Below, piece after piece: positions 38,682-48,358 of a stretch of DNA of 64,000 bases. The first letter of the stretch is position 1. The number at the start of each line of letters is the position of its first letter. This DNA is from Micromonospora matsumotoense (lineage in GTDB: Bacteria > Actinomycetota > Actinomycetes > Mycobacteriales > Micromonosporaceae): the NCBI RefSeq assembly GCF_900091525.1, contig NZ_FMCU01000017.1:62001-126000 (forward strand), written 5' to 3'. The translations under genes and the position numbers were made by a program. A model generated the notes under the pieces. That model worked only from the letters and a program-made list of their open reading frames with translations, had not been told where the DNA came from and made no database searches.

Positions 38682-39788
38682 ATGCGTGGCTCCCCCCTGC
38701 GCATCCTCGTCGTCGGCGCGGGCATCGCCGGTCTGGCCGTCGCCCGGGCCCTGCGGTTGGCCGGCTTCCGGCCGGACGTCACCGAGAGACTTCCGCCCAA
38801 CGAACTCGCCGACACCGGTCTCTACCTGCCCGGCAACGCCGCCCGCGCGCTGCGTCGACTGGACCTCGACGGCCCGGTCCGCCCCCTCGGGCAGGTGATC
38901 CACCGCCAGCGCTTCCTCGACGCCGCGGGCGACCCGCTCTGCGAGGTGGACCTCGACGCGCTCTGGGCCGAGGTGGGCGAGTGCCGGGCGCTGCCCCGCC
39001 GCGACCTCTACCAGGTGCTGCTCAGCGGGGCCGGGGGCGCGGTCCGGCACGGCGCCGAGGTGAGCGCCGTCGAGCTGCTGCCCGACGGGGTCGCGGTCAC
39101 CTTCACCGACGGCACCGGCGGCGAGTACGACCTGGTGATCGGCGCGGACGGCCCCCGCTCGGCGGTGCGCGCACTGGCCGCGCTCGGCGGCCCGCCCCGG
39201 CCCGCGGGTCAGGTGGTCTACCGGGGCGTGGTGCGCGACGGCCCGGACGTCGCCGACTGGACGGCGCTGCTCGGCCGCCGGGCCGGGTTCCTGGTGGTGC
39301 CGCTCGGTGCCGGCCGGCTGTACTGCTACGCCGACGAGGCCGGCACCGTCGCGCCGGCCGACCCGGTCGCCCGGCTGCACGAACTCTTCGGCGACTACGG
39401 CGGGCCGGTCCCCGCGGTGCTGGCCGCCTGGCACGACGTCCAGGTCGGGCTCACCGACGAGGTCGAGCTGGGCCGCTGGCACCGGGGGCGGGTGCTGCTG
39501 GTCGGCGACGCCGCGCACGCCACCGCGCCGACCCTGTCCCAGGGGATAGCGATGGCACTGGAGGACGCGGTGGTGCTCGCCGAGTCGCTGCGGGCCGCCG
39601 GCAGCGTCGAGGCGGCCCTGGTGGCGTACGAGAGCCGCCGTCGTCCGCGTACCCGATGGGTGCGCGACCGGACCCGGGACCGCAACCGCACCCGCGACGT
39701 GCCGCCGGCGCTGCGCGACCCGTTGCTGCGTGGGCGGGGCGGGCGGATCTTCGGTGAGCACTACCGGCTCCTGGTCGGCCCGCTGTAG
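38682..39788 (+). CDS. FAD-dependent monooxygenase (PHBH/salicylate hydroxylase type)
   Basis: The 368-residue enzyme has the Rossmann start ILVVGAGIAGLAVARAL (about 8-24), the mid-protein DLVIGADGPRSAVR (the DG motif, about 149-162), and the late GDAAHATAPTLSQGIAMALEDAVVLAESL (GD motif, about 271-299). It hydroxylates an aromatic or related substrate with NAD(P)H and O2. The divergent IclR regulator suggests induction by its substrate. GGAGG lies upstream of ATG 38682. Confidence 0.9.
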   Translation: MRGSPLRILVVGAGIAGLAVARALRLAGFRPDVTERLPPNELADTGLYLPGNAARALRRLDLDGPVRPLGQVIHRQRFLDAAGDPLCEVDLDALWAEVGECRALPRRDLYQVLLSGAGGAVRHGAEVSAVELLPDGVAVTFTDGTGGEYDLVIGADGPRSAVRALAALGGPPRPAGQVVYRGVVRDGPDVADWTALLGRRAGFLVVPLGAGRLYCYADEAGTVAPADPVARLHELFGDYGGPVPAVLAAWHDVQVGLTDEVELGRWHRGRVLLVGDAAHATAPTLSQGIAMALEDAVVLAESLRAAGSVEAALVAYESRRRPRTRWVRDRTRDRNRTRDVPPALRDPLLRGRGGRIFGEHYRLLVGPL

Positions 39789-39925
39789 GCGCGATGGTCG
39801 GCCGGACATGGTGCCAGAGCACCCCGAGCGGTGCTGCGACCTACCGGGGACTAACATCCTTTCGGATGACGGCTCGCAGCTGACAGCGCGTGCCGAGCGG
39901 GACAACCGAGAACCGGAGGCCATTC

Positions 39926-41683
39926 GTGACCACCGTCGCACCCAAGCCGGTCGTGACCCGGCCATGGCCGGTCCGAGAGCCGGTCAAGGGGTCGGCCATC
40001 GCGCGGCTGCTGCGCACCACGGACGCGAAGCAGATCGGGATCATGTACATGGTCACCGCGTTCGTGTTCTTCATGATCGGCGGCCTGATGGCCCTGATCA
40101 TGCGAGCCGAGCTGGCGCGACCGGGCCTGCAGTTCCTGTCGCCGGAGCAGTACAACCAGCTGTTCACCATGCACGGCACGATCATGCTGCTGTTCTTTGC
40201 GACGCCGATCGTGTTCGCGTTCGCCAACTACGTCGTGCCGCTGCAGATCGGCGCCCCCGACGTCTCGTTCCCCCGGCTGAACGCCTTCGCCTACTGGCTG
40301 TACCTGTTCGGCGGCACCATGGCCACCGCCGGCTTCCTCACCCCGGGTGGCGCCGCGGACTTCGGCTGGACCGCCTACACCCCGCTGAGCACCATGGAGC
40401 ACTCGCCTGGTGTCGGCGCGAACATGTGGGTGGTCGGCCTGGCCATCTCCGGTCTGGGCACCATCCTCGGCGCGGTCAACCTGATCACCACGATCCTGAC
40501 CCTGCGCGCGCCCGGCATGACCATGTTCCGGATGCCGATCTTCACGTGGAACATGCTGGTCACCAGCCTGCTGGCGATCCTGGTCTTCCCGCTGCTGGCC
40601 GCCGCGCTCTTCGCGCTCGCCGCCGACCGCCTGCTCGGTGCCCACGTGTACGACCCGGCCACCGGCGGCCCGATGCTGTGGCAGCACCTCTTCTGGTTCT
40701 TCGGCCACCCCGAGGTCTACATCATCGCGCTGCCGTTCTTCGGCATCATCACCGAGGTCATCCCGGTCTTCTCCCGTAAGCCGATCTTCGGTTACAAGGG
40801 CCTGGTGGCCGCGACGATCGCGATCGCCGCGCTGTCGATGAGCGTCTGGGCGCACCACATGTTCGCCAGCGGCCAGGTGCTGCTGCCGTTCTTCAGCTTC
40901 CTGAGCTATCTGATCGCCGTGCCGACCGGGATGAAGTTCTTCAACTGGATCGGCACGATGTGGCGCGGCCAGATCACCTTCGAGACGCCGATGCTCTTCG
41001 CGCTCGGCTTCCTGGTCACCTTCCTCTTCGGTGGTCTCACCGGGGTGATCCTGGCCAGCCCGCCGCTGGACTTCCACGTGCACGATTCCTACTTCGTGGT
41101 GGCGCACTTCCACTACGTGCTCTTCGGCACCATCGTGTTCGCCGTCTTCGCCGGCATCTACTTCTGGTTCCCGAAGATGTTCGGCCGGATGCTCGACGAG
41201 CGGCTGGGAAAGATCCACTTCTGGCTCACCATGATCGGCTTCCACACCACGTTCCTGGTGCAGCACTGGCTCGGCGCGGAGGGCATGCCCCGCCGGTACG
41301 CCGACTACCTGCCCAGCGACGGCTTCACCACGCTCAACATGATCTCCACGATCGGGGCGTTCATCACCGGTATCTCGACCCTGCCGTTCATCTGGAACTG
41401 CTGGAAGTCGTACAAGACCGGGCCGGTCGTCGAGGTGGACGACCCGTGGGGCCACGGCAACTCGCTGGAGTGGGCGACCAGTTGCCCGCCGCCGCTGCGC
41501 AACTTCGACCGGATGCCCCGGATCCGTTCGGAGCGCCCGGCATTCGACGCGAAGTTCCCCGAGCTGGCCGCCGGCCAGAGCCTCGCCGGCCCGCCGGAGG
41601 GTGGTGCCAAGCCGCTGACCAGCGCGGTCAACGGTGGCGCCAGCTACCAGGAGGACACGTCCGGGAACCTCGACCAGCGCTGA
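39926..41683 (+). CDS. ctaD: cytochrome c oxidase subunit I
   Basis: The 585-residue, 12-helix protein is the haem-copper catalytic subunit of the aa3-type terminal oxidase. Diagnostic motifs: FTMHGTIM (low-spin haem a ligand His), WFFGHPEVYIIALP (CuB His with cross-linked Tyr), SVWAHHMF (CuB His pair) and VVAHFHYVLFG (haem ligands His). It reduces O2 to water in the cytoplasmic membrane and pumps protons. GTG 39926 is chosen because GGAGG (39915-39919) is 6 nt upstream. It is monocistronic here, as ctaD often is in actinobacteria. Confidence 0.96.
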   Translation: MTTVAPKPVVTRPWPVREPVKGSAIARLLRTTDAKQIGIMYMVTAFVFFMIGGLMALIMRAELARPGLQFLSPEQYNQLFTMHGTIMLLFFATPIVFAFANYVVPLQIGAPDVSFPRLNAFAYWLYLFGGTMATAGFLTPGGAADFGWTAYTPLSTMEHSPGVGANMWVVGLAISGLGTILGAVNLITTILTLRAPGMTMFRMPIFTWNMLVTSLLAILVFPLLAAALFALAADRLLGAHVYDPATGGPMLWQHLFWFFGHPEVYIIALPFFGIITEVIPVFSRKPIFGYKGLVAATIAIAALSMSVWAHHMFASGQVLLPFFSFLSYLIAVPTGMKFFNWIGTMWRGQITFETPMLFALGFLVTFLFGGLTGVILASPPLDFHVHDSYFVVAHFHYVLFGTIVFAVFAGIYFWFPKMFGRMLDERLGKIHFWLTMIGFHTTFLVQHWLGAEGMPRRYADYLPSDGFTTLNMISTIGAFITGISTLPFIWNCWKSYKTGPVVEVDDPWGHGNSLEWATSCPPPLRNFDRMPRIRSERPAFDAKFPELAAGQSLAGPPEGGAKPLTSAVNGGASYQEDTSGNLDQR

Positions 41684-41700
41684 CGCCCGACCCAGACCAC

Positions 41701-41740
41701 CGAAGGGCACCGCACCCCACCTGGGGCACGGTGCCCTTCG
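41701..41740 (+). terminator. 12-bp stem terminator after ctaD
   Basis: CGAAGGGCACCG at 41701-41712 pairs perfectly with CGGTGCCCTTCG at 41729-41740; an inner CCCCAC/CTGGGG pairing extends the stem. It starts 18 bp after the ctaD stop. Confidence 0.85.
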
Positions 41741-42427
41741 CCGTTTCCGGATGCCACGGGGCAGGTCCGGTCGCTGTTCTGTGCCTGCCGGAATCCGCGT
41801 TTGCGCAGCGCCCGGGTTCCGCTGGTGCAGGGCTTCCCGGCCGTTGCGCTGGTGCGCGGCTTCCTGCCCGCTGTGCTGGTGCGCGCCGCCCTGTCCCGGG
41901 CCGGCACCCAGCGGGACCGCAACGCCGCCCGCAGCGACGTCGCGAGCCTCGCTGAGGACCCGCAGCGACGTCGCAAGCCTCGCTGAGGAGCTGAGGAACT
42001 GATGAACTGAGCGAGATCGTCGCGAAGTGGGGCGACGAGCGGTGTAACGGCCGTCCCTCGCCTCGCCGGGCCTCCCGCTGGATTGTGGAACCCGTCGGGT
42101 GACACATTCTCGGCGCGGCTCTATGCCCCAGAAGCATAATTCTGACGCTGAGGCATATGGCTCATCAGCAGACGTGTGGGGTCACGGCGCAGGGTGTCGA
42201 CGTGGAGTTGGCCGGCGAGGTGGTCGGTTTCGCGACGGCGGGTCGGTTCGTGACGACCCGCGCACCATCGGGAACGGCGGTGTCTCCCGGGTGGAGAATC
42301 TCGATGCCGAGCGCACCCATGGGGGTTGGCCTCGATGATCGCGGCAATCTCCTTGTCGTGGCAGCGTATCGCCGACCACGGCCCACCGCCGCCCTGACGC
42401 GGCCCGGCCGCGGTGGGCGGTGGTGGC
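41741..42427. other. 687-bp stretch without a supported gene
   Basis: No gene is convincing. The first part has imperfect repeats built on GCTGGTGC (41820-41885) and two near-identical 29-nt repeats (41930-41989). A plus-strand frame opens at ATG 42157 (GVTAQGVDVELAGEVVGFA) and an antisense frame covers 42165-42431, but neither has recognised homology, an RBS or consistent codon bias. The segment could hold gene remnants. It lies between convergent ctaD and the MFS gene. Confidence 0.5.
41930..41989. repeat. 29-nt direct repeat, two copies
   Basis: The unit beginning CGCAGCGACGTCGC and ending CTCGCTGAGGA is at 41930-41958 and 41961-41989, differing at one base (G/A). The period is 31 nt. Further GAGGA/GAACTGA repeats follow to 42014. 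Confidence 0.75.
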
Positions 42428-43648
42428 TCACGCGGTCGGTGCCGGTGCGGGTGTGGACATGTCGGGTGCCGGGGTGGCGGGCGAGCGGCGGTGCCGCAGT
42501 TCCAGCGGGAGGACCACGAGGGTCACCAGCAACCCCACCGCCCCGGTGACCGCGAAGCCCCAGAGCGGCACCGAGGCGTCGATCACCGCGCCGGCCAGGG
42601 GAGCGCCGAGCGCGATGCCGACCGTGGTGGCGGAGCCGTGTAGACCCATCGCCTCACCGCGTACACCGGCGGGAGCGAGCCGGCTGACCGCGTCGGCGGT
42701 GGCGGCGATGGTGGGGGCGCAGAGCGCACCGGCGGGGAGCAGGGCCAGGCAGAGCAGCCACCAGTGACCGCCGCCCAACCCGACCGGGATGGTGCAGAGG
42801 CTGAGCAGGGCGGCCAGGGCCAACGGAGAAAAGGACCGGCGGACCGCGCCGTACGCGAAGCCGCCGATCAGCGACGCGACCGCCCAGACGGTGAGCACCG
42901 CACCGGTCCAGCCGACCTCGCCACCCGCCCGCAGCACGGCCACCACCGCCACGTCGGTGCCGCCGAGCACCAGCGTGGCGGCGGCGCTCACCGCGAACAC
43001 GGCGAGCAGGCGGCTGGTCAACCACTGCCGCCGGGGCACCCGGGGCTGCGGGCCGGCCGGCTCCTCGGCGCCGCGGGTCGGCGGGTTGAGCAGCCAGAGG
43101 GCGATGCCGGCGCCGACGATGCCCGCGCCGACCGCCCAGAGGGTGACCCGGGGGGAGACGGCGGTGGCCAGCGCCACGGCCAGCGCCGGCCCGATCATGA
43201 AGGACAGCTCCATCGACATCGAGTCCAGCGCGTATGCGGGGCGTCGGCGGGACGCCGGCACCAGCGCGGCGATCGACTGCCGGATGACCGAGAAGACCGG
43301 CAGCGCGAACAACCCGGCCACGAACGCGGCGGGCAGCAGCAGCGGCAGGCTCAACGTCGGGGCGCTCGCCCAGAAGACCGCCTCGACGGCGGTGGTCACC
43401 GCGACCACCGGACGCAGGCCGCGCCGGTCCACCAACCGGCCGAGCAGGGGTGAACCGATGGCCGCGCCGGCGACCGACGCGGCACCGACCAGGCCGGCGG
43501 CACCGTAACCCCGGCCCAGCTCCAGCACCACGAAGAAGGTGAGCGTCACCCCCGTCGCGGTGAGCGGGATGCGGGCCAGCACCGCCACCAGCAGCAGGGC
43601 CCGCAGACCGGGCTGGGCCAGGGCCTGCCGGTAAGGCGTCAACGTCAT
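42428..43648 (-). CDS. MFS transporter
   Basis: The 406-residue protein has 12 predicted membrane helices in two bundles, with the MFS loop 2-3 pattern GSPLLGRLVDRRGLRPVV (about residues 66-83) and a Pro/Arg-rich central loop (RGAEEPAGPQPRVPRRQW). Substrate-specific residues cannot be read. It is probably a proton-driven exporter. It is monocistronic; ATG 43648 follows a GGAG. Confidence 0.88.
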   Translation of the reverse strand: MTLTPYRQALAQPGLRALLLVAVLARIPLTATGVTLTFFVVLELGRGYGAAGLVGAASVAGAAIGSPLLGRLVDRRGLRPVVAVTTAVEAVFWASAPTLSLPLLLPAAFVAGLFALPVFSVIRQSIAALVPASRRRPAYALDSMSMELSFMIGPALAVALATAVSPRVTLWAVGAGIVGAGIALWLLNPPTRGAEEPAGPQPRVPRRQWLTSRLLAVFAVSAAATLVLGGTDVAVVAVLRAGGEVGWTGAVLTVWAVASLIGGFAYGAVRRSFSPLALAALLSLCTIPVGLGGGHWWLLCLALLPAGALCAPTIAATADAVSRLAPAGVRGEAMGLHGSATTVGIALGAPLAGAVIDASVPLWGFAVTGAVGLLVTLVVLPLELRHRRSPATPAPDMSTPAPAPTA

Positions 43649-43712
43649 GATGCTCCGTACCTCCGGCGGTCATCCTCGACCGGGGGTACGACATCGGCAA
43701 GTGATTACCGGC

Positions 43713-44294
43713 TCATGCGGCGTTGATCACCGGCGCACCGTGCATGGTGACCCCGGCACCGTCCATCGCCCGCAGCGCCACGTCCAGCGTCGCCGGCGCG
43801 ACCGCCGCCGTCAGGTCGAGCAGCACGGTGGTGGCGAAGCCCTCCCGCGCGGCGTCCAGGGCGGTGGCCCGCACGCAGTGGTCGGTGGCGATGCCGACCA
43901 CGTCGACCCGGTCCACGTCGTGCCGGCGCAGCCAGTCGGCCAGGCACTCACCGTCGCCGGCGTGCCCCTCGAACCCGGAGTACGCGGCGGCGTGCTCGCC
44001 CTTGTGGAAGATCGCCTCGACCCGGTCGGTCGCCAGGCCGGGGTGGAACTCGCTGCCCGAGGTGCCGACCACGCAATGCCGGGGCCACGACTCGACGTAG
44101 TCCGGCGGATCACCGAAGTGCGCCCCCGGGTCGACGTGGTAGTCCTTCGTGGCGACCACGTGGTCCCACCGCTGCGGCTCGTCCGCCAACAGTCCGGAGA
44201 TGCCGGCGGCGACCCCCGCACCCCCGGCGACGGCGAGTGACCCGCCCTCGCAGAAATCGTTCTGCACGTCCACGATGATCAGCGCGTTGGCCAT
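43713..44294 (-). CDS. pncA: nicotinamidase / isochorismatase-family hydrolase
   Basis: The 193-residue enzyme has the nicotinamidase catalytic triad pattern: Asp in LIIVDVQNDFCEGGSL (about residue 9), Lys in FHKGEH (about 97), and Cys in GIATDHCVRATALDAAREGF (about 140). The metal site D-x-H is at ATKDYHVDPGAHF. It converts nicotinamide to nicotinate in NAD salvage, feeding PncB encoded 70 bp upstream. Homologues activate pyrazinamide in mycobacteria. Confidence 0.93.
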   Translation of the reverse strand: MANALIIVDVQNDFCEGGSLAVAGGAGVAAGISGLLADEPQRWDHVVATKDYHVDPGAHFGDPPDYVESWPRHCVVGTSGSEFHPGLATDRVEAIFHKGEHAAAYSGFEGHAGDGECLADWLRRHDVDRVDVVGIATDHCVRATALDAAREGFATTVLLDLTAAVAPATLDVALRAMDGAGVTMHGAPVINAA

Positions 44295-44364
44295 CGGTGT
44301 CCCCTTCCTCCCCGCTCGCCAGCACGATTCAGCCGGCTGGTACGCCCCAGCCTGCCAGGAATAC

Positions 44365-45651
44365 TCAACCTGCCGGTACGACGGTGACCGGGATCGCCGG
44401 ATCGCCCGCGGAGAGCTTCAACCCCTCCCACGGGATGGAGATCAGGCACTGGCGCAGGTGTTCGCGGGACTCGGCGATGCTCGGCAGGGCGACCGGTTCA
44501 CCGTCGACCACGAACGAGTGCTGGAGCAGCCGGTCGTTGGCCTGCCGGTCCGGCACCCCCTGCGAGACGACGACCTCCTCGGTCGCGGTGCCGGTGGGCT
44601 TGTGCCGGCGCACCGCGACCTTCCGGCCGCCGATGGTGCCCTTGTTCTCGGACCGCTTGACCACCGGCCGCCCGTCCACCTCGACCAGCTTGTAGACCAG
44701 GCTGGCGGTGGGTGCGCCGGAGCCGGTGACCACGGCCGTGCCCGCGCCGTACATGTCGACCGGTTCGGCGGCGAGCGCGGCGATGGCGTACTCGTCGAGG
44801 TCACCCGACACGATGATCTTGGTCTCGGTGGCGCCGAGCGAGTCGAGCAGCTCCCGGGACTGCTGGGCGATGACCGCGAGGTCGCCGGAGTCGATCCGGA
44901 CCGCCCGCAGTTGCGGCCCGGCCACCTCGATGGCGGTCCGGATGCCCTGGCTGATGTCGTACGTGTCGACCAGCAGCGTGGTGTCCCGGCCCAACGTGGC
45001 GACCTGCGAGGCGAACGCCGTCCGCTCGTCGTCGTGCAGCAGGGTGAACGCGTGGGCGGCGGTACCGGCGGTGGGGATGCCGTAGCGCTGGCCGGCCGCC
45101 AGGTTGGAGGTGAACCGGAACCCGGCCAGGTACGCCGCCCGCGCGGCGGCCACCGCCGCCTCCTCGTGGGCCCGCCGGGAACCCATTTCGATCAGCGCCC
45201 GGCCCCGGGCTGCGGTGACCATCCGGGCGGCTGCCGCAGCCACCGCGCAGTCGTGGTTGAGCACCGACAGCACCAGCGTCTCCAGGACCACACACTCGGC
45301 GAACCCCCCGGAGACGGTGAGGATCGGCGAGCCCGGGAAGAACAGTTCGCCCTCGGCGTACCCGTCGATATCGCCGGTGAAGCGGTAGTCGGCCAGCCAC
45401 CGGGCGGCCGGCTCGTCCACCACCCCGGTCCGGAGCAGGAACTCGACCTCCTCCGGGGTGAACCGGAAATCCTTGATCACGTCGATCAGCCGGCCGGTCC
45501 CCGCGACCACCCCGTACCGGCGTCCGGTGGGCAGCCGCCGGCTGAACACCTCGAAGGTGCACCGGCGGTCGGCGGTGCCGTCCCGCAGGGCGGCACTGAC
45601 CATGGTCAGCTCGTAGTGGTCGGTCAGCAGGGCGGGGCGAAGGTGGCTCAC
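44365..45651 (-). CDS. pncB: nicotinate phosphoribosyltransferase
   Basis: The 428-residue enzyme begins LLTDHYELTMVSAALRDGTADRRCTFEVF, the family start, and has SRRAHEEAAVAAARAAYLAGFRFTSNLAAGQRYGIPTAGTAAHAF and VRIDSGDLAVIAQQSRELLD. It makes nicotinate mononucleotide from nicotinate and PRPP with ATP, and forms a salvage pair with pncA. GTG 45651 has TAGGCT 6 nt upstream. The position beside clpS fits the mycobacterial order (pncB1 next to clpS), here interrupted by two inserted genes. Confidence 0.95.
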   Translation of the reverse strand: MSHLRPALLTDHYELTMVSAALRDGTADRRCTFEVFSRRLPTGRRYGVVAGTGRLIDVIKDFRFTPEEVEFLLRTGVVDEPAARWLADYRFTGDIDGYAEGELFFPGSPILTVSGGFAECVVLETLVLSVLNHDCAVAAAAARMVTAARGRALIEMGSRRAHEEAAVAAARAAYLAGFRFTSNLAAGQRYGIPTAGTAAHAFTLLHDDERTAFASQVATLGRDTTLLVDTYDISQGIRTAIEVAGPQLRAVRIDSGDLAVIAQQSRELLDSLGATETKIIVSGDLDEYAIAALAAEPVDMYGAGTAVVTGSGAPTASLVYKLVEVDGRPVVKRSENKGTIGGRKVAVRRHKPTGTATEEVVVSQGVPDRQANDRLLQHSFVVDGEPVALPSIAESREHLRQCLISIPWEGLKLSAGDPAIPVTVVPAG

Positions 45652-45657
45652 CAGCCC

Positions 45658-45663
45658 AGCCTA
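45658..45663 (-). promoter_or_regulatory. -10 hexamer, leaderless-type promoter of pncB
   Basis: On the minus strand TAGGCT is followed by 6 nt and GTG at 45651. The hexamer lies inside the gap that separates pncB from the stop of the upstream regulator gene (45668). Confidence 0.5.
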
Positions 45664-45667
45664 GAGT

Positions 45668-48346
45668 TCATCGGGTCCGGCCGCCGTCGTGGCCCGGGAT
45701 CGACCGCAACGCCGCGCCCAGCTCACCGCGACCGGTGATGCCGAGCTTGCTGTAGACCCGCTGGAGATGGTTCTCCACCGTCCGGGGCGACAGGAACAGT
45801 TGACCCGCGATGGCCCGGCTGGTCACCCCGGCGGCGGCGAGACCGGCGATCTCCAACTCCCGGTCGCTCAGTGTGGGGCGTAGCCCGTCCAGCGCCGGGG
45901 TGCGGATCTGGTCGCAGCGGGTGAGCAGGGCGGCGAGCCGTTCGTGCGCGGCGGCGGCGGACGTCGACCGGTCCCGCCGCCACCCACGCAGCGCCATCGC
46001 CGTGGCGTCCACCGCCCAGACCGTCAGGTCGAGTTTCGCGAATTCGTCGGCCACCTCCAGCAGGGCCGCCCCGTCCCGCTCGGCCGCTGCTCGCGCATGC
46101 CGGGCGAGCAGCGGCGTCAGCACCCCGTCGACGGTCTCGGAGAGTTCCGCCAGCCGCTGCGCCACCGTACGCCGGTTGCCGTCGGTGCAGGTCGGCCCGA
46201 CCGGGGCGGCGGCCTGGCCGAGCCGGACCAGGTCGTGCAGGACCAGCACCTCGTGCCCGGCGAAGCCGTCGGCGCGCAGCCGGTCGGCCAACTCGCAGAG
46301 GTGCCTCGTCGCCCCGGGCAGGTCGCCCCCGGCCACCAGCACCGCGCCCCGGGCCTGCTCCAGCCAGGGTTGGAGCACCGCCATCCCGGGGGTCTGGGTC
46401 CGATCGGCCTCGGCCATCGCCGCCACCGCGGTCGCCACGTCACCGCGCAACACCGCCGCCTGGGCCCGCTCGGCGTGGGCCAGGCCCGCGAAGACCCGGC
46501 TGGTGGCGAGCACGGCGCAGGCGTCGAGGCTGGCCTTGAGCGCGTCGTCGCCACGACCGCGCAGCCGCGCCGCGTACGCCTGGAGGATGGACAGGTAGCC
46601 GGTGCCGAGCCGGAAGTCCCCGGCGCCGGCCTGGTCGGCGAATTCGTCGGCCGCGATGGCGTCGATGCCGGCCAGGTCTCCGGAGAGCGCCAGCCGGGTG
46701 CCCCGGGCCAGCTCCATGGCCAGTTGCAGGTACGGCATGTCGACCCGCCAGTTTGCCGCCTCCGCCTGCACCCGGTCGATCGCCGTGGCGCTGGCCCGGA
46801 ACCGGCCGCGCACCGCGTCGGCATGGGCGATCGTGGACCGGGCGAGTTCCCGGGCCGCGACGCTGGCTGCCGGCCGGTCCAGCACCGACCGGCCGAGTCG
46901 CAGCGCGGCGTCGACGTCCAGGCCGTGCAACCGCATGATCGCCTCGAAGGCGCGGACCCGGGCCTGGTGCCCGGGATCGCTCAGGGACTGCCCGGCCGCC
47001 GCGATCGTGTCCACCGTGGACTCGTCGCTCAGCCCCCAGTAGCTGACCATCCCGCGTACGGTCAGCCACCGGCTGCGGCGCTGCTCGCAGGCGATGTCAC
47101 CGGCCACCGCGTCGAGCACCCCGATCGCCTCCGCCGGCCGGTCGCCGAACATCAGGATGGTGGCGAGAAGTTCGGCGGCGTCGTAACCGCCGTCGGCGTC
47201 GAGGGCCGCGCGGGCCAGTCGGGTGGCCAGCGGCACGTCGTACCGGGTGAACGCCTGGACGGCCGCGTGCAGCAGTAGGGCCGGGTCCTGGGCGGTGCCG
47301 GAGTCCAGCCGCCACACCGCGACCCGCAGCAGGTCGCCCCGGCGGCGGGTGCCGACCAGTTCCAACCGTTCGGCGAGCTGGGCCTTGAGGCGGCGGGTCC
47401 GGCTGACCGGGCAGCGTCGGCGGATCACCTCGCCGTAGAGCGGGTGGGCGAGTCGGACGTCGACCCGCCGGTCGTCCGGCACGACGGTGATCAGGCCGCG
47501 TTCCTCGGCGACCTCCACGTCGGCCTGGTCGGCGGCCTGGTCGAGCAGCCGCAGGCCGAGCGGTTCGCCGAAGGCGACCAGCTCCACCACCGCCCGGACG
47601 CCGGGTTCCAACTGCCCGATCCGGGTGTCGATGAGGTCGGTGAGGCTGGGGGCCAGCTCCAGCCGCCCGGTCCACCGCCACACCCCGTAGGTGCGGACCA
47701 GTTCGCCGCCGGTGGCAGCGGCCAGCACCAGCTCCCGCAACAGCAGCGGATTGCCGGCGGAGAGCCGGAACAGCCGTTCGGCGGAACCGGCGTCGACCGG
47801 CCCGGCCAGGATGGCGGCGAGCAGACCGGTGGTCTCGCGCGGGCCGAGCGGGGCCAGTTCGGCGTGCGCGACCAGATCGTCGGTCCACAGTGCGCGGATG
47901 GGCAGCGGGATCTGCTCGCCGCTGCGCAGCGTCCCCAGCACCGTGGTGTTCTCGGCGCGGGCGAGCAGGTGGACCAGCGCCGCCGAGGGCGGATCGAGCA
48001 GGTGGGCGTCGTCGATGGCGAGCACGATGCGCCGCCCGGCCGCCTGCTCCTGGAGCACCTCGACCCCCCAGCGGAGCACGCCGGCGGGGGAGAGGCCCGG
48101 CGGTTGCTCGGCCGGCAGCACCGGGGCGAGCCCGCCGAAGGGCAGTGCCGCGGTGGCGGTGCTGGCCGCGACGAACGACAGCGCGTACCGGTCGGTGGGC
48201 AGTGCGGCCACTCCCTCGCGCAGCAACCGGCTCTTGCCGATGCCCGCGCTGCCGCTGAGGAAGAGCCCGTGCCCCTGGCCCTCGTGCACCGCTGCCAACA
48301 GACGGGTGAGTTCATCCGTTCGGCCGACGAAACTCCACCGACTCAT
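45668..48346 (-). CDS. large ATP-binding LuxR (LAL-type) transcriptional regulator
   Basis: The 892-residue protein has an N-terminal AAA/STAND ATPase (FVGRTDELTRLLAAV; Walker A GSAGIGKSRLLREG about 32-45; Walker B RIVLAIDDAHLLDPPSAALVHLLARAE about 100-126), a long helical TPR-like middle, and a C-terminal LuxR helix-turn-helix (LSDRELEIAGLAAAGVTSRAIA, then LSPRTVENHLQRVYSKLGI). LAL regulators integrate nucleotide and ligand signals and often activate metabolic or secondary-metabolite genes. ATG 48346 has TATGCT 6 nt upstream; the frame is open upstream to 48481 without homology. The divergent dynamin-like gene could be a target. Confidence 0.9.
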   Translation of the reverse strand: MSRWSFVGRTDELTRLLAAVHEGQGHGLFLSGSAGIGKSRLLREGVAALPTDRYALSFVAASTATAALPFGGLAPVLPAEQPPGLSPAGVLRWGVEVLQEQAAGRRIVLAIDDAHLLDPPSAALVHLLARAENTTVLGTLRSGEQIPLPIRALWTDDLVAHAELAPLGPRETTGLLAAILAGPVDAGSAERLFRLSAGNPLLLRELVLAAATGGELVRTYGVWRWTGRLELAPSLTDLIDTRIGQLEPGVRAVVELVAFGEPLGLRLLDQAADQADVEVAEERGLITVVPDDRRVDVRLAHPLYGEVIRRRCPVSRTRRLKAQLAERLELVGTRRRGDLLRVAVWRLDSGTAQDPALLLHAAVQAFTRYDVPLATRLARAALDADGGYDAAELLATILMFGDRPAEAIGVLDAVAGDIACEQRRSRWLTVRGMVSYWGLSDESTVDTIAAAGQSLSDPGHQARVRAFEAIMRLHGLDVDAALRLGRSVLDRPAASVAARELARSTIAHADAVRGRFRASATAIDRVQAEAANWRVDMPYLQLAMELARGTRLALSGDLAGIDAIAADEFADQAGAGDFRLGTGYLSILQAYAARLRGRGDDALKASLDACAVLATSRVFAGLAHAERAQAAVLRGDVATAVAAMAEADRTQTPGMAVLQPWLEQARGAVLVAGGDLPGATRHLCELADRLRADGFAGHEVLVLHDLVRLGQAAAPVGPTCTDGNRRTVAQRLAELSETVDGVLTPLLARHARAAAERDGAALLEVADEFAKLDLTVWAVDATAMALRGWRRDRSTSAAAAHERLAALLTRCDQIRTPALDGLRPTLSDRELEIAGLAAAGVTSRAIAGQLFLSPRTVENHLQRVYSKLGITGRGELGAALRSIPGHDGGRTR

Positions 48347-48352
48347 CCGAGC

Positions 48353-48358
48353 AGCATA
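48353..48358 (-). promoter_or_regulatory. -10 hexamer, leaderless-type promoter of the LAL regulator
   Basis: On the minus strand TATGCT is followed by 6 nt and ATG at 48346. Confidence 0.5.

Noticed and set aside
42157..42549. 130-codon frame after ctaD
   Set aside because: It has no RBS or homology, and its second half is antisense to the MFS gene. It may be a remnant but is not supported as a gene.
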